From GCA-2712985 sp964515905 (GTDB lineage: Bacteria; Pseudomonadota; Alphaproteobacteria; UBA7887), in contig CAZEWK010000089.1 of assembly GCA_964515905.1 (NCBI GenBank), positions 62,001-126,000 of the forward strand: 64,000 nucleotides of DNA, in the 5' to 3' direction. The position numbers and the translations under genes were made by a program. Shown piece after piece: positions 54,267 to 63,916 of the stretch. The notes beneath the pieces are model-generated. The model had not been told where the DNA came from and made no database searches. It saw only the letters and a list, made by a program, of their open reading frames with translations. The first letter of the stretch is position 1; each line of letters starts with the position of its first letter.

Positions 54267-56005
54267 ATACTGTCATCTTTCCGTTTGCCTGGCTCTTGTG
54301 CTTTCCGATTTTTTACCTTGGTAACCTCAGCTCCTGGGAATGCTTCTAATAATGCTTTTACTTCCGGGCGGTTTGATGCCTCTACCTTTTTTTTGTTTTC
54401 TTGTTCCAATGCTTGTTCAGCAAGAGTTGGGTCACCAGGCGCGTCAGACATTAAGACCCCCCAACGGAGACCAGTCCAATCGTATAAATATTTTGCCAAA
54501 CTCGCTGATAACTCTTGTGGTGCGTTGGGTCCCAATCGCAATTTAATTTGCCCAACCGAGAAACTTATTAAATGTACGTGATCCTGCAAATAGGTGAATA
54601 GTCTCATTTCTCCTTTGTCAGCAAACAGCTGTACTACTTCGGAAAAATTCTGTGGAATATGGGAATCTGCAGCAGGTTCTGAAGCCTCCATTATTCCTGA
54701 TTTTGAATTCTCACCGTTCGCCTCTTGGACTTCCTCTTTGGTTGACCGAGATTTTTCCAAAGAGCCTTCAGTATTTTGTCTAGGATGGTGTTTTGAATCT
54801 GCTATTTTTCGAACCAGGTCGACAGAATTAGGCAATTCCGAAGCAAAGCCAAGGCGCACCAACAGCATTTGTGTTGCTTGAAACGGGGATGATGAAATCT
54901 CAATTTCCCCGTAGCCCTTGAGCAACATCTGCCATAAGCGCGTAAGCTTCCCTATACCAATATTTTCTGCGATGACTTGCCCACGCCTTAGGTCAATTTG
55001 TGGCGCTCCTAAAACTTGGGACGCTGTTTTCTCTACCTTAAGCATCGTGAGCCAGTGAGTGATAGTTAGCAGGTCTTGCACCATCACTAATGGGTCGGCC
55101 CCAGCATAATATTGCTCCTTCGCCATTGATAACGCGGAAGCAATTTCCCCCTTTAGGAGTTCCTCCAGAAGATCGCATAACCGCGCGTGATCTGCCAAAC
55201 CTATCATTTCTCGAACCAATTCTATATTGATTACTTCTCCACTTGCATGACTAATAGCCTGATCCAAAAGCGACAAGCCATCTCGGACCGAGCCATCTGC
55301 AGCACGCACAATTAGAGACATAGCCTCAGGATCAAAACGCGCCTTCTCCGCATCTGCAATTATAGCAAAATGTTCTGTTAACTTTTCTTCGTCCACACGC
55401 CGCAGATCAAATCTTTGGCATCGGGATATCACGGTAACCGGGATTTTTCGAACTTCTGTAGTGGCAAAAATGAATTTGACCCTAGGTGGCGGCTCCTCAA
55501 GTGTCTTTAGCAAAGCGTTGAAAGCGTTGACTGACAACATATGAATTTCATCGATAATATAAATCTTGAATTGCCCAAGAGTTGGGAGATAACGAACACC
55601 TTCGATAAGCTCACGGATGTCATCTACACCCGTGCGGCTTGCAGCATCCATTTCAAGTACGTCGACATGGGAACCCTCGGTAATCGCCATACAATTTCCA
55701 CATTTCCCACAAGGTTCGATTGCCGAATTCGACTTTCCTGTCTCTTTATCTGTACAATTTAAAGCACGGGCAATAATACGTGCCGTGGTAGTCTTTCCCA
55801 CACCACGCACTCCAGTGAGGAGAAACGCATGTGCTACACGGCCGGTCGAGAATGCATTACGCAATGTGCGAACAATGACATCTTGGCCGATTAAATCAGA
55901 GAAAAATTTCGGCCTATATTTACGGGCCAACACCTCATATTCATCGTTCATAGATCCATCAATTGCATCAGTAGGATCGTTTTCGGGATAATGTTTTTCG
56001 ATCAA
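54263..56005 (-). CDS. dnaX: DNA polymerase III subunit tau/gamma
   Basis: A 580-residue AAA+ protein. The Walker A is GVRGVGKTTTARI near 70, the zinc module CGKCGNC near 100, the Walker B IIDEIHMLS near 151, and the sensor/arginine-finger region KFIFATTEVRKIPVTVISRC near 195. Domains IV and V of tau follow. An A8G run near codon 540 is too late to make a gamma form. The gene lies directly downstream of the SRP RNA as in many bacteria. Confidence 0.96.
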   Translation of the reverse strand: MIEKHYPENDPTDAIDGSMNDEYEVLARKYRPKFFSDLIGQDVIVRTLRNAFSTGRVAHAFLLTGVRGVGKTTTARIIARALNCTDKETGKSNSAIEPCGKCGNCMAITEGSHVDVLEMDAASRTGVDDIRELIEGVRYLPTLGQFKIYIIDEIHMLSVNAFNALLKTLEEPPPRVKFIFATTEVRKIPVTVISRCQRFDLRRVDEEKLTEHFAIIADAEKARFDPEAMSLIVRAADGSVRDGLSLLDQAISHASGEVINIELVREMIGLADHARLCDLLEELLKGEIASALSMAKEQYYAGADPLVMVQDLLTITHWLTMLKVEKTASQVLGAPQIDLRRGQVIAENIGIGKLTRLWQMLLKGYGEIEISSSPFQATQMLLVRLGFASELPNSVDLVRKIADSKHHPRQNTEGSLEKSRSTKEEVQEANGENSKSGIMEASEPAADSHIPQNFSEVVQLFADKGEMRLFTYLQDHVHLISFSVGQIKLRLGPNAPQELSASLAKYLYDWTGLRWGVLMSDAPGDPTLAEQALEQENKKKVEASNRPEVKALLEAFPGAEVTKVKNRKAQEPGKRKDDSI

Positions 56006-56057
56006 TGGACCGTCGCCGCTAATGGGGATAGAAAGACGCGCCTATACAGCGCAACCA

Positions 56058-56157
56058 AAAGGAGCCGGCAGCGACCCAGACCAAAACTCGTTACGGCTGC
56101 TTCCTTCCGGACCTGACCGGTTTGGCGAGCGGTCTGCCCACCACCAGACTCCCAGAC
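56058..56157 (-). ncRNA. ffs: Bacterial small SRP RNA (4.5S-like)
   Basis: On the minus strand the universally conserved domain IV motif GGTCAGGTCCGGAAGGAAGC (56093-56112 region) is present, including the GGAA tetraloop and asymmetric AGCAG loop. The arms GGGAGTCTGG...and ...GCCGGCTCC close the hairpin at both ends. The length, about 100 nt, fits the simple bacterial form. Ends are approximate. A short GCGC hairpin followed by GTCTTTCT at about 56030-56052 may terminate it before dnaX. Confidence 0.94.
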
Positions 56158-56249
56158 ACAGTATAACAGGTTTACGGCATTGGGCCATCAGCTGTTCCTT
56201 GATTTATAATAATTTGCTTGAATAGCGTCTGTATGCATATTTTATCTCC

Positions 56250-57176
56250 ATGACCCAACTCAATTACTACGCCGACGTCCCACTGGATCGAGTTGACAGT
56301 TTACGTCATGACGCAGATGGATTAATGCGTTTGCGGACGGACCTTTCAAGCCGCGTGCTGGTTCTATGGCAAGATAAACATCAAATAGTGGGAGACGAAC
56401 GTCTTTCGCCCATTTGGCATACTGGGAATACCGCACAAAACCTTCTATCGGAAAACCAAAATTGGGTCTTCCTTGGTCGGGAAAACAATATTGCACACTT
56501 TGCTGTAGATATTTCTCATATCGAAGACCTAAAAAAACATTTTCACGGGGCTCATGAAGGCCAATTTATGGACCTAAGATCCATTGGCCCTCTACTGGAC
56601 CGCCGTCAAAGCGCAACGATGGCATATGCCCGTGGCCTGCTTTTCTGGAATCGACAAAGCCGGTTTTGTGGGAAATGTGGGCATCCCACCAAACACAGCT
56701 CGGGTGGTCACATTCGTAAATGCACAAACGACAAATGCAAGACCGACCATTTCCCCCGGACTGATCCAGCCATCATTGTGCTTGTTGTCCACGACAACGA
56801 CTGTTTGCTCGGTCGCCAGAAAATATGGCCCAAGGGAATGAGATCCACCCTGGCGGGATTTCTAGAGCCAGGCGAAACTCTTGAACAGACGGTGGCCCGA
56901 GAACTAGAAGAAGAAGCTGGTGTGAAGTTAGATGGATCCCCAATATACCAACATTCCCAGCCGTGGCCTTTCCCCTCATCCTTAATGATAGGATTTTACG
57001 CGCGTGCCATAGATAAAACACTAAACGTAAATACAGAGGAAATCGAATCAGCAGACTGGTTTTCTCGAGAACAACTCATTCATTCACCAGAAAATGAAAT
57101 TTTGCGACTACCTCGGCAGGATTCGATTGCGAGACGCTTGATAGATGATTGGCTAAGCAATCGAACCAGTTTATGA
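56250..57176 (+). CDS. nudC: NAD(H) pyrophosphatase
   Basis: A 308-residue protein. A zinc ribbon FCGKCGHPTK ... KCTNDKCKTD (about 139-170) precedes the Nudix domain. The Nudix box is GFLEPGETLEQTVARELE and EEAGV (about 204-226), followed by SQPWPFPSSLMIGFY, the SQPWPFPxS motif unique to NudC. NudC hydrolyses NADH and removes NAD caps from RNA. It ends ten bases from the convergent pheA. Confidence 0.96.
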   Translation: MTQLNYYADVPLDRVDSLRHDADGLMRLRTDLSSRVLVLWQDKHQIVGDERLSPIWHTGNTAQNLLSENQNWVFLGRENNIAHFAVDISHIEDLKKHFHGAHEGQFMDLRSIGPLLDRRQSATMAYARGLLFWNRQSRFCGKCGHPTKHSSGGHIRKCTNDKCKTDHFPRTDPAIIVLVVHDNDCLLGRQKIWPKGMRSTLAGFLEPGETLEQTVARELEEEAGVKLDGSPIYQHSQPWPFPSSLMIGFYARAIDKTLNVNTEEIESADWFSREQLIHSPENEILRLPRQDSIARRLIDDWLSNRTSL

Positions 57177-57186
57177 AAGTTAACCA

Positions 57187-58047
57187 TCAGAGGGGGGTGC
57201 GAGAACTCCTATATGAATCTGCACCATAAACCCCTAGAATATTGACGGTTCTAGAGAAAAAACCAAGCTCTTCCAGCGCAAGCCGCAACGAGTTTTCACT
57301 GGGGTGGCCCTCAACATCTGCGTAGAACTGAGCCGAAGTAAAAGAGTCATCAAGTAAGTAGCTTTCCAGTTTCAGCATGTTGATGCCGTTAGTGGCAAAA
57401 CCACCAAGGGCTTTGTATAAAGCAGCGGGAATATTACGGACTTTAAATACAAACGTAGTAATCACTGGACCTTGGCTCGGATCTGGATCAACCGGCTCCC
57501 GTGCCATAATAACAAAACGTGTCGTATTATGATCAGAATCTTCGATATTTTCACGAAGTACGTTCAAACCATAGATTTTAGAAGCCAGAAGCGAAGCAAT
57601 AGCAGCCTGACTTGGATCTCTATTGGCCGCTATATCTTTAGCAGCTCCAGCTGTGTCTGCAGCTACCCTGGGCTCTAACTTAAGTTCCTGGATAGCTACT
57701 CGACATTGGGCCAAAGCGTGAATATGGCTGTGTACATGCGATATATCGTCAAGTGTTACACTTGGTAGCGCTAACAAATGATGATTCACGCCCTGAAAAT
57801 GTTCGGCGACAATATGAAGGCCTGATTTCGGCAAAAGGTGATGTATATCTGCCACTCGTCCAGCAATTGAGTTTTCAATCGGTATCATAGCCAGGGCTGC
57901 TACTCCTCCACTGACAGCTGAAAATGTATCTTCAAAAGTTGGACACGGTAAAGGAATCATATTTGGATACGCAGCAACACATGCCATATTTGAGTAAGCT
58001 CCCGGAACTCCCTGGAAAGCTATTTTCATACCTGTCTCTTCGACCAT
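57187..58047 (-). CDS. pheA: Prephenate dehydratase
   Basis: A 286-residue enzyme without a chorismate mutase domain. The PDT domain (about 8-190) has FQGVPGAYSNMA, IPIENSIAGRVAD and the catalytic DHNTTRFVIM (TRF). The C-terminal ACT domain (about 200-280) has FATNGINMLKLESYL and FYADVEGH and should bind phenylalanine for feedback control. It converts prephenate to phenylpyruvate. The first ATG has AGAGG upstream; a second ATG six codons on is possible. It follows kdsB by nine bases. Confidence 0.96.
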   Translation of the reverse strand: MVEETGMKIAFQGVPGAYSNMACVAAYPNMIPLPCPTFEDTFSAVSGGVAALAMIPIENSIAGRVADIHHLLPKSGLHIVAEHFQGVNHHLLALPSVTLDDISHVHSHIHALAQCRVAIQELKLEPRVAADTAGAAKDIAANRDPSQAAIASLLASKIYGLNVLRENIEDSDHNTTRFVIMAREPVDPDPSQGPVITTFVFKVRNIPAALYKALGGFATNGINMLKLESYLLDDSFTSAQFYADVEGHPSENSLRLALEELGFFSRTVNILGVYGADSYRSSRTPL

Positions 58048-58056
58048 TTTTTCCTC

Positions 58057-58809
58057 TCAAACACTATCGCTTTTCATCACTTGTCTAGCCCGATCAAGAT
58101 CCTCTTGTGTATCCACACCAAAGGGTACTGTCGCAACTTGCACTACCTCTATCCGCAAGCCCGCTTCAAGGGCCCGCAGTTGTTCTAATTTCTCGCGCCT
58201 TTCTAGTCGGCTAGGAATCAATTGGACAAATTTTTCCAATGCCGACCGCTGATAACCATAAATACCAATGTGATGCCAAAACGGACCATCACCACCAGGA
58301 GTGGCTAATCGGCTAAAATATAATGCCCGCGCCACCCTTATATCGCCTCCCAGCGGAGTTACCACTTTGACCACATTTGGGTCATCCAGTTCGCGATAGT
58401 CGATAATCTCCGCGGCAAGTGTTGAGATATCAACGTCCGGATTCATCAAGGGCTCAAGAACCTTCCGAATTGCTTCGGGTTCAATAGTCGGTAAATCGCC
58501 CTGCAAGTTGATTACCCGATCAACTTTGCGATCCGGATCAAGGGTTTGTAATACTTCAAAAATGCGGTCCGAGCCGGATGGGTGGTTACCCTGAGTAAGA
58601 ATGGCCGTTCCCCCGGCATTCTGAATTACACGGACAATCTCCTCATCACCACTTGCGACAAAAACGTCACCAATGTCTGCTGCCATAGCCTTACGCCAAA
58701 CCTGCACAACCATTGGTTCGCCATCTATATCTACTAAAGGTTTACCAGGTAAGCGAGTTGAAGCGAGGCGAGATGGTATCAAAATTACTGTTGGTGAAAC
58801 CTTCCCCAT
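58057..58809 (-). CDS. kdsB: 3-deoxy-manno-octulosonate cytidylyltransferase
   Basis: A 250-residue nucleotidyltransferase. IPSRLASTRLPGKPLVDI is the CTP-binding start, followed by VFVASGDEEIV, NPSGSDRIFE-like THPSGSDRI and NLQGDLPTIEPE with metal-binding Asp. It activates KDO as CMP-KDO for lipopolysaccharide. It is the first gene of a kdsB-pheA pair and diverges from the cytochrome gene across 131 bases. Confidence 0.96.
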   Translation of the reverse strand: MGKVSPTVILIPSRLASTRLPGKPLVDIDGEPMVVQVWRKAMAADIGDVFVASGDEEIVRVIQNAGGTAILTQGNHPSGSDRIFEVLQTLDPDRKVDRVINLQGDLPTIEPEAIRKVLEPLMNPDVDISTLAAEIIDYRELDDPNVVKVVTPLGGDIRVARALYFSRLATPGGDGPFWHHIGIYGYQRSALEKFVQLIPSRLERREKLEQLRALEAGLRIEVVQVATVPFGVDTQEDLDRARQVMKSDSV

Positions 58810-58940
58810 ATCTTCATCCTTTACTCCTCTATCTTTACTATTTTAATACGGTGAGGTGTAGTTAGGTATAAATTATTGCATGGATCCATATAAAACGGTT
58901 AACGTCGGCGCAGAAACAGCTATCAACTATGAAATGATTT

Positions 58941-59480
58941 ATGTCCGCATTTGAACTCAATAAATGGGCCGGAGCAATATTAGCGACCGCCCTGTTAATT
59001 ATGGTCATCAACATACTCGGAAATAGCCTTTTTGCTGACCATCATGACCATATGCCACCAGTATATCTCGTGGAGACCTTAGAACCGGTTGCTGTCATTC
59101 CGCCTTCGGAAGTAAGTCGCGTGCCGATTGCCCTATTATTGCTAGCTGCTGATCCCAAAAGTGGCGAAAAAACTGCGAAGAAGTGTGTAGCCTGCCATAC
59201 TTTATCTGCCGATGGCGAAGATAAAATTGGACCAAATTTGTGGAGTATAATTGGACGGGACAAGGGAGCGAGAAGCGATTTCCGCTATTCCACGAATTTA
59301 GCGAATGCCGAAGGGGAATGGGGGTACGAGGAGCTTGACCTTTTTCTTACTTCGCCTAAATCCTATATACCTGGCACAAAAATGGTTTTTCCTGGAATAA
59401 AGAAGAGAGAAACTAGAGCAAACCTGATCTCATATTTGCGTAATTTGGCAGACACCCCGGCTCCACTTCCGACTGACTAA
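58941..59480 (+). CDS. Membrane-anchored class I cytochrome c (CycM/c552-like)
   Basis: A 179-residue protein with an N-terminal hydrophobic helix (about 9-28) that probably stays as an anchor. The haem site is CVACH near 89-93, the distal Met ligand lies in GTKMVFPGI near 151, and the loop KIGPNLWSIIGRDKG is typical of mitochondrial-type cytochrome c. In alphaproteobacteria the kdsB-pheA-cycM neighbourhood is common. It likely carries electrons between the bc1 complex and a terminal oxidase. Confidence 0.93.
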   Translation: MSAFELNKWAGAILATALLIMVINILGNSLFADHHDHMPPVYLVETLEPVAVIPPSEVSRVPIALLLLAADPKSGEKTAKKCVACHTLSADGEDKIGPNLWSIIGRDKGARSDFRYSTNLANAEGEWGYEELDLFLTSPKSYIPGTKMVFPGIKKRETRANLISYLRNLADTPAPLPTD

Positions 59481-59519
59481 TGGGCTAACTAATTACGAAT
59501 GCTTACAATATTAGGCAAA

Positions 59520-59530
59520 CTGGTCACCAG
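59520..59530. repeat. Short palindrome upstream of the yejA-like gene
   Basis: CTGGTCACCAG is an 11-base palindrome about 99 bases before the ATG at 59629. It could be an operator; nothing else supports this. Confidence 0.2.
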
Positions 59531-59628
59531 AATAACTAAAGCAAGTATAAGGTCAAACTGTAAACATTATTTATTAAAAGATAAAATATATCGGATACTT
59601 AGGAACACTATCCACGGCAGAAAGCTCT

Positions 59629-61695
59629 ATGATTATAAACGTAAATATGTTTAAGCATTGTGTAGAAAACTTTTATAGACTCGCATGCTGCGTCGGTTTT
59701 TTGTATAGCCTAATATTATATGCCGTATCCGAAGTTAACGCCGAAACAGTTTCTTCACATGCTTTGTCAATGTATGGAGACATTAAGTATGGGGCCGATT
59801 TTGAGCACTTTGAGTATGTAAATCCAAATGCACCAAAAGGCGGACATGTCCGACTCGCAGCAATAGGTACTTATGACAGTTTTAATCCTTTCATTATAAA
59901 AGGGGTTCCAGCGTCCGGCCTATCTATGATCTACGACGCGTTATTAGAAACCTCTCAGGACGAACCTTTCACGGAATATGGTCGCCTCGCTGAAACAATC
60001 GAAATGCCCCATGACCGAAGCTGGGTGACTTTCACGTTGCGTAAAGAGGCAAGATGGCATGATGGGGTCGCCGTCACTGCAGATGATGTTATTTATAGCT
60101 TTGAACTGCTAACCACCAGCGGTAATCCCTTTTATCGTTCGTATTATGCAAATGTCGGAAAGGCGGAAAAGCTCGATGAACGAACCGTCAAGTTTACCTT
60201 CACTGATGGGGTAAACCGGGAATTACCATTAATAATGGGCCAGTTCACAGTTCTTCCAAAACACTATTGGGTGACGCGTGACTTTTCTCAAACGTCTCTA
60301 GAACCTCCACTAGGAAGCGGACCTTATAAAATCGAGTCATTTGAACCGGGCAGGTCAATCACTTACAGCAGAGTACCCGACTACTGGGGTCAGGATATCC
60401 CAGTAAACAGAGGCCGTTATAATTTTGACCGTATTCAATTCGACTACTATCGGGATGCAACGGTCGCCATCGAAGCTTTAAAAGCGCGGGAATATGATTT
60501 TCGATCCGAAAATATTTCCAAAGAGTGGGCCACTGCCTACAACATTCCCTCGGTTGAGTCAGGTGATTTGGTCAAAGAGTTGGTCCCTCACGAAAGCCCC
60601 ACTGGCATGCAAGGGTTTTTCTTTAACACCAGGCGCCCCGAATTTTCCGATAAGTTGGTGAGACGTGCAATTTCTTATGCTTTCGATTTTGAATGGACCA
60701 ACACAAATTTGTTTTATGGGCAATACTCACGCACTAAAAGTTATTTCTCTAATACCGAGCTAGCGGCAACGGAACTCCCAACAGGACTCGAAAAAAATAT
60801 TCTTGAGCGTTATCGAGGCAGGATTCCAGATGAAATATTTACTAATATTTATAATCCACCATCAAGTGACGGATCCGGGGACATTAGGGAGAACTTACGA
60901 ACTGCGAAAACTCTACTCGAGACCGCTGGTTGGGCCGTAGTAGATGGAGCCCTGGAGGGACCCGACGGCGAACAAATGACTCTCGAATTCCTACTTGTAT
61001 CTCCTGCGTTTGAGCGAATTGTGGCCCCCGTAGTCCAAAATCTGGCACGTCTCGGTATTGATGGAAAGATACGAACCGTCGACACCGCGCAATATCAGAA
61101 TCGCCTAGATAGCTTCGATTTTGATGTAATTGTTTTAGCTCGCGGACAATCACTTAGTCCAGGAAATGAGCAAAGGGGTTACTGGACATCTGAGTTTGCC
61201 GATCTCCATGGGAGCCAGAATTTTTCTGGAATCAAGAATCCTGTTATAGACGAACTGGTAGAGGGACTAATTTCGGCACCAGATCGTGATAGCCTTGTTG
61301 CATACACACGGGCGCTAGACCGTGTCCTTTTAAGAGGCCACTACGTAGTCCCCCATTGGCATATACAGAGTTTCCGCCTCGTATACTGGAATATTTTTGG
61401 CAAACCAAGTGTTGCCCCCAAATACGGTATCTCATTCCCAAACACGTGGTGGCTAGATGAGAGGAAATACCAAACCTTAGTCACGACAGGCCAACCTGAT
61501 CTGAACACTTCAAACGAATCTCAAAATCAGTCAATGGATTCCGCATCCGCCAATGGCCAAATCTCTAATGTCTCATCCACCGATGATTTCGTGGCAGCAG
61601 AACGAAACACTATGATCTATCTCGCATGCTTAGGCATAATGATTGTTGTAATTATTCTATACCTTCGGCGACGGGCCAAAAAACCTTCTGAATAA
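59629..61695 (+). CDS. yejA: Peptide ABC transporter substrate-binding protein (YejA-like) with C-terminal membrane anchor
   Basis: A 688-residue SBP family 5 protein with an N-terminal signal peptide (cleavage near VNAET). The family segments ALSMYGDIKYGADFEHF, YVNPNAPKGGHVRL, FTLRKEARWHDGVAVTADDV and a late SFPNTWWLDERK are present. Unlike usual soluble YejA proteins of about 600 residues, it adds a Ser/Asn/Gln-rich linker and a hydrophobic helix (about 657-676) followed by RRRAKKPSE. YejABEF imports microcin C-type peptides in E. coli. It heads a yejABE(F) operon. Confidence 0.92.
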   Translation: MIINVNMFKHCVENFYRLACCVGFLYSLILYAVSEVNAETVSSHALSMYGDIKYGADFEHFEYVNPNAPKGGHVRLAAIGTYDSFNPFIIKGVPASGLSMIYDALLETSQDEPFTEYGRLAETIEMPHDRSWVTFTLRKEARWHDGVAVTADDVIYSFELLTTSGNPFYRSYYANVGKAEKLDERTVKFTFTDGVNRELPLIMGQFTVLPKHYWVTRDFSQTSLEPPLGSGPYKIESFEPGRSITYSRVPDYWGQDIPVNRGRYNFDRIQFDYYRDATVAIEALKAREYDFRSENISKEWATAYNIPSVESGDLVKELVPHESPTGMQGFFFNTRRPEFSDKLVRRAISYAFDFEWTNTNLFYGQYSRTKSYFSNTELAATELPTGLEKNILERYRGRIPDEIFTNIYNPPSSDGSGDIRENLRTAKTLLETAGWAVVDGALEGPDGEQMTLEFLLVSPAFERIVAPVVQNLARLGIDGKIRTVDTAQYQNRLDSFDFDVIVLARGQSLSPGNEQRGYWTSEFADLHGSQNFSGIKNPVIDELVEGLISAPDRDSLVAYTRALDRVLLRGHYVVPHWHIQSFRLVYWNIFGKPSVAPKYGISFPNTWWLDERKYQTLVTTGQPDLNTSNESQNQSMDSASANGQISNVSSTDDFVAAERNTMIYLACLGIMIVVIILYLRRRAKKPSE

Positions 61696-61719
61696 ATTGG
61701 GGCAAGATTAGGTGGAAAT

Positions 61720-62826
61720 ATGACGGCCTATATTATTCGTCGGCTGTTGTTAATAGTCCCGACCTTAGTCGGGATTATGTTGATAAACTTTCTCGTCATC
61801 CAGGCAGCGCCCGGTGGACCCATAGAACAGTTAATTTCCCGTTATACAGGCACTGGCGTGGAAGCAACCGCGCGTGTTTCTGGCGGCAATCAGTCAGAAA
61901 CTATCAATAACAGACAACTCGCATCCGAAGGTAATTTAAACAGTAAATACCGTGGAGCGCAGGGACTAGACCCAGAATTCTTGAAAGAACTCGAAATCAT
62001 GTATGGCTTTGACAAACCCGCGCATGAGCGATTTCTAAAGATGTTGATTGACTACATCCAATTTGATTTTGGCGAAAGTTTCTTCAGAAACGAGCGTGTC
62101 GTTGACCTTATAATGGATAAGATGCCGGTATCGATTTCGTTGGGGCTATGGACGACTCTCATCATATATATGATTTCCATCCCTCTTGGGATTCTAAAAG
62201 CTATACGTGACGGCTCCCGATTTGATTTTTGGACCTCCAGTGTGATTGTGGTGGGAAACGCCATACCTAGCTTTCTGTTTGCTATTTTATTAATTGTTCT
62301 CTTTGCTGGAGGTCGATATTTCGATTGGTTCCCACTAAGAGGACTAACCTCAAACGGCTGGGAAGATTTTAGCTTAATAAGGCAAATAGGAGACTACTTC
62401 TGGCACCTAATCTTACCAATTATTTCGATGGTAATCGGTGGTTTTGCTGGTTTAACGCTTTTAACCAAGAATTCCTTCCTGGAGGAGATCAATAAACAAT
62501 ACGTGGTCACCGCACGCGCCAAGGGGTTAACCAAAAAACGGGTTATGATGGGACATGTGTTCCGCAATGCCATGCTAATAGTGATAGCCGGATTTCCCAG
62601 CGCTTTTATTGGGATTTTATTTACCGGCGCCCTATTAACCGAAATCATTTTTTCTCTCGATGGACTTGGTTTGCTGGGTTTCGAAGCTGTCGTAAATCGT
62701 GACTACCCTGTGATGTTTGCGTCTCTCTACTTCTTCACTTTATTGGGGTTGCTAATGCAACTGATCGGAGACATTGCCTATACCATTATTGATCCTCGCA
62801 TCGATTTTGAAATAAGGGGCGTTTAA
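61720..62826 (+). CDS. yejB: Microcin C/peptide ABC transporter permease YejB
   Basis: A 368-residue permease. MTAYIIRRLLLIVPTLVGI starts the first helix, a large periplasmic loop (about 30-110) follows as in YejB, and the EAA-type loop is ARAKGLTKKRVMMGHVFRNA near 264. The C-terminus IIDPRIDFE is typical. AGGTGG precedes the ATG. It forms the channel with YejE. Confidence 0.94.
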   Translation: MTAYIIRRLLLIVPTLVGIMLINFLVIQAAPGGPIEQLISRYTGTGVEATARVSGGNQSETINNRQLASEGNLNSKYRGAQGLDPEFLKELEIMYGFDKPAHERFLKMLIDYIQFDFGESFFRNERVVDLIMDKMPVSISLGLWTTLIIYMISIPLGILKAIRDGSRFDFWTSSVIVVGNAIPSFLFAILLIVLFAGGRYFDWFPLRGLTSNGWEDFSLIRQIGDYFWHLILPIISMVIGGFAGLTLLTKNSFLEEINKQYVVTARAKGLTKKRVMMGHVFRNAMLIVIAGFPSAFIGILFTGALLTEIIFSLDGLGLLGFEAVVNRDYPVMFASLYFFTLLGLLMQLIGDIAYTIIDPRIDFEIRGV

Positions 62827-62827
62827 A

Positions 62828-63916
62828 TTGCAACAGAACTCTACCGAATCTAACGGGCTCTCCTTGTTCAAGCATTTTTCGCCGCTTGCAAAACGACGGC
62901 TGGCTAATTTCCGACGCAATAAACGCGGATACTGGAGTTTCTGGATCTTCCTCATTCTTTTTTCAATCACTTTGCCTGCTGAATTCATTGCAAATGACAA
63001 ACCTCTCCTTATTCATTTTCAAAATCAATATTACTCCCCCGTGGTTTTTTCTTATCCAGAAACAGTTTTTGGAGGAGATTTTGAAACTGAGGCAAATTAC
63101 CAGGATAAATACATCAAAAAGTTGATAGAAAATGATGGATGGATATTGTGGCCGCTGATCCCATTTAGTTACAATACAATCAACTATGCCCTTGAGAGCC
63201 CTGCCCCTTCTCCCCCAACCAAGGACAACTGGCTTGGCACGGATGACCAAGCACGTGACGTGGTTGCTCGCCTTATTTACGGGTTCCGAATCTCCGTTTT
63301 ATTTGGGTTAGCACTAACCTTTTTCGGTTCCATAATCGGGATTCTTGTTGGCGCAGTGCAGGGTTACTTCGGGGGCTGGATCGACTTGTTAGGTCAAAGG
63401 CTTATAGAAGTTTGGTCGGGATTGCCCATACTTTACCTTCTTATCATTTTGGCAAGTATAGTTGAACCCAATTTCTGGTGGCTATTGGGGTTGATGCTAC
63501 TGTTCAGTTGGATGGGGCTAGTAGGCGTGGTGCGGGCAGAATTTCTGCGTGCCCGCAATTTTGATTTCGTGCGAGCAGCAAGAGCTCTAGGTCTCTCTGA
63601 TAGTAAGATCATGCTCCGCCACGTATTGCCAAATGCAATGGTTTCAACACTAACCTTTTTACCATTCATACTTACAGGATCTGTAACGGTACTAACATCT
63701 TTAGATTTTCTTGGGTTTGGTCTCCCTCCCGGCTCCCCTTCTCTCGGAGAATTACTCAACCAGGGGAAGAATAACCTACAAGCACCCTGGTTAGGCTTCA
63801 CTAGCTTCCTTTTGCTCTCGATCATGCTTTCTTTACTGGTGTTTATTGGCGAAGCAGTGCGGGATGCCTTTGACCCACGAAAAACATTTGGCCAGCGGGA
63901 ACAACAAAACAAATGA
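62828..63916 (+). CDS. yejE: Microcin C/peptide ABC transporter permease YejE
   Basis: A 362-residue permease starting at a TTG, one base after the yejB stop, with AAGGGG well placed upstream. The family features are SPLAKRRLANFRRNKRGYWS at the N-terminus, the long periplasmic loop with NWLGTDDQARDVVARLIYG, and the EAA loop RAARALGLSDSKIMLRHVLP near 255. Its stop overlaps the next start as ATGA. Confidence 0.94.
   Translation: MQQNSTESNGLSLFKHFSPLAKRRLANFRRNKRGYWSFWIFLILFSITLPAEFIANDKPLLIHFQNQYYSPVVFSYPETVFGGDFETEANYQDKYIKKLIENDGWILWPLIPFSYNTINYALESPAPSPPTKDNWLGTDDQARDVVARLIYGFRISVLFGLALTFFGSIIGILVGAVQGYFGGWIDLLGQRLIEVWSGLPILYLLIILASIVEPNFWWLLGLMLLFSWMGLVGVVRAEFLRARNFDFVRAARALGLSDSKIMLRHVLPNAMVSTLTFLPFILTGSVTVLTSLDFLGFGLPPGSPSLGELLNQGKNNLQAPWLGFTSFLLLSIMLSLLVFIGEAVRDAFDPRKTFGQREQQNK

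Noticed and set aside
54385..54400. A8G run in dnaX that could cause slippage, as for tau/gamma in other bacteria
   Set aside because: It lies near codon 540 of 580, far after the point where a gamma form ends, so a programmed frameshift here would change only the tail.
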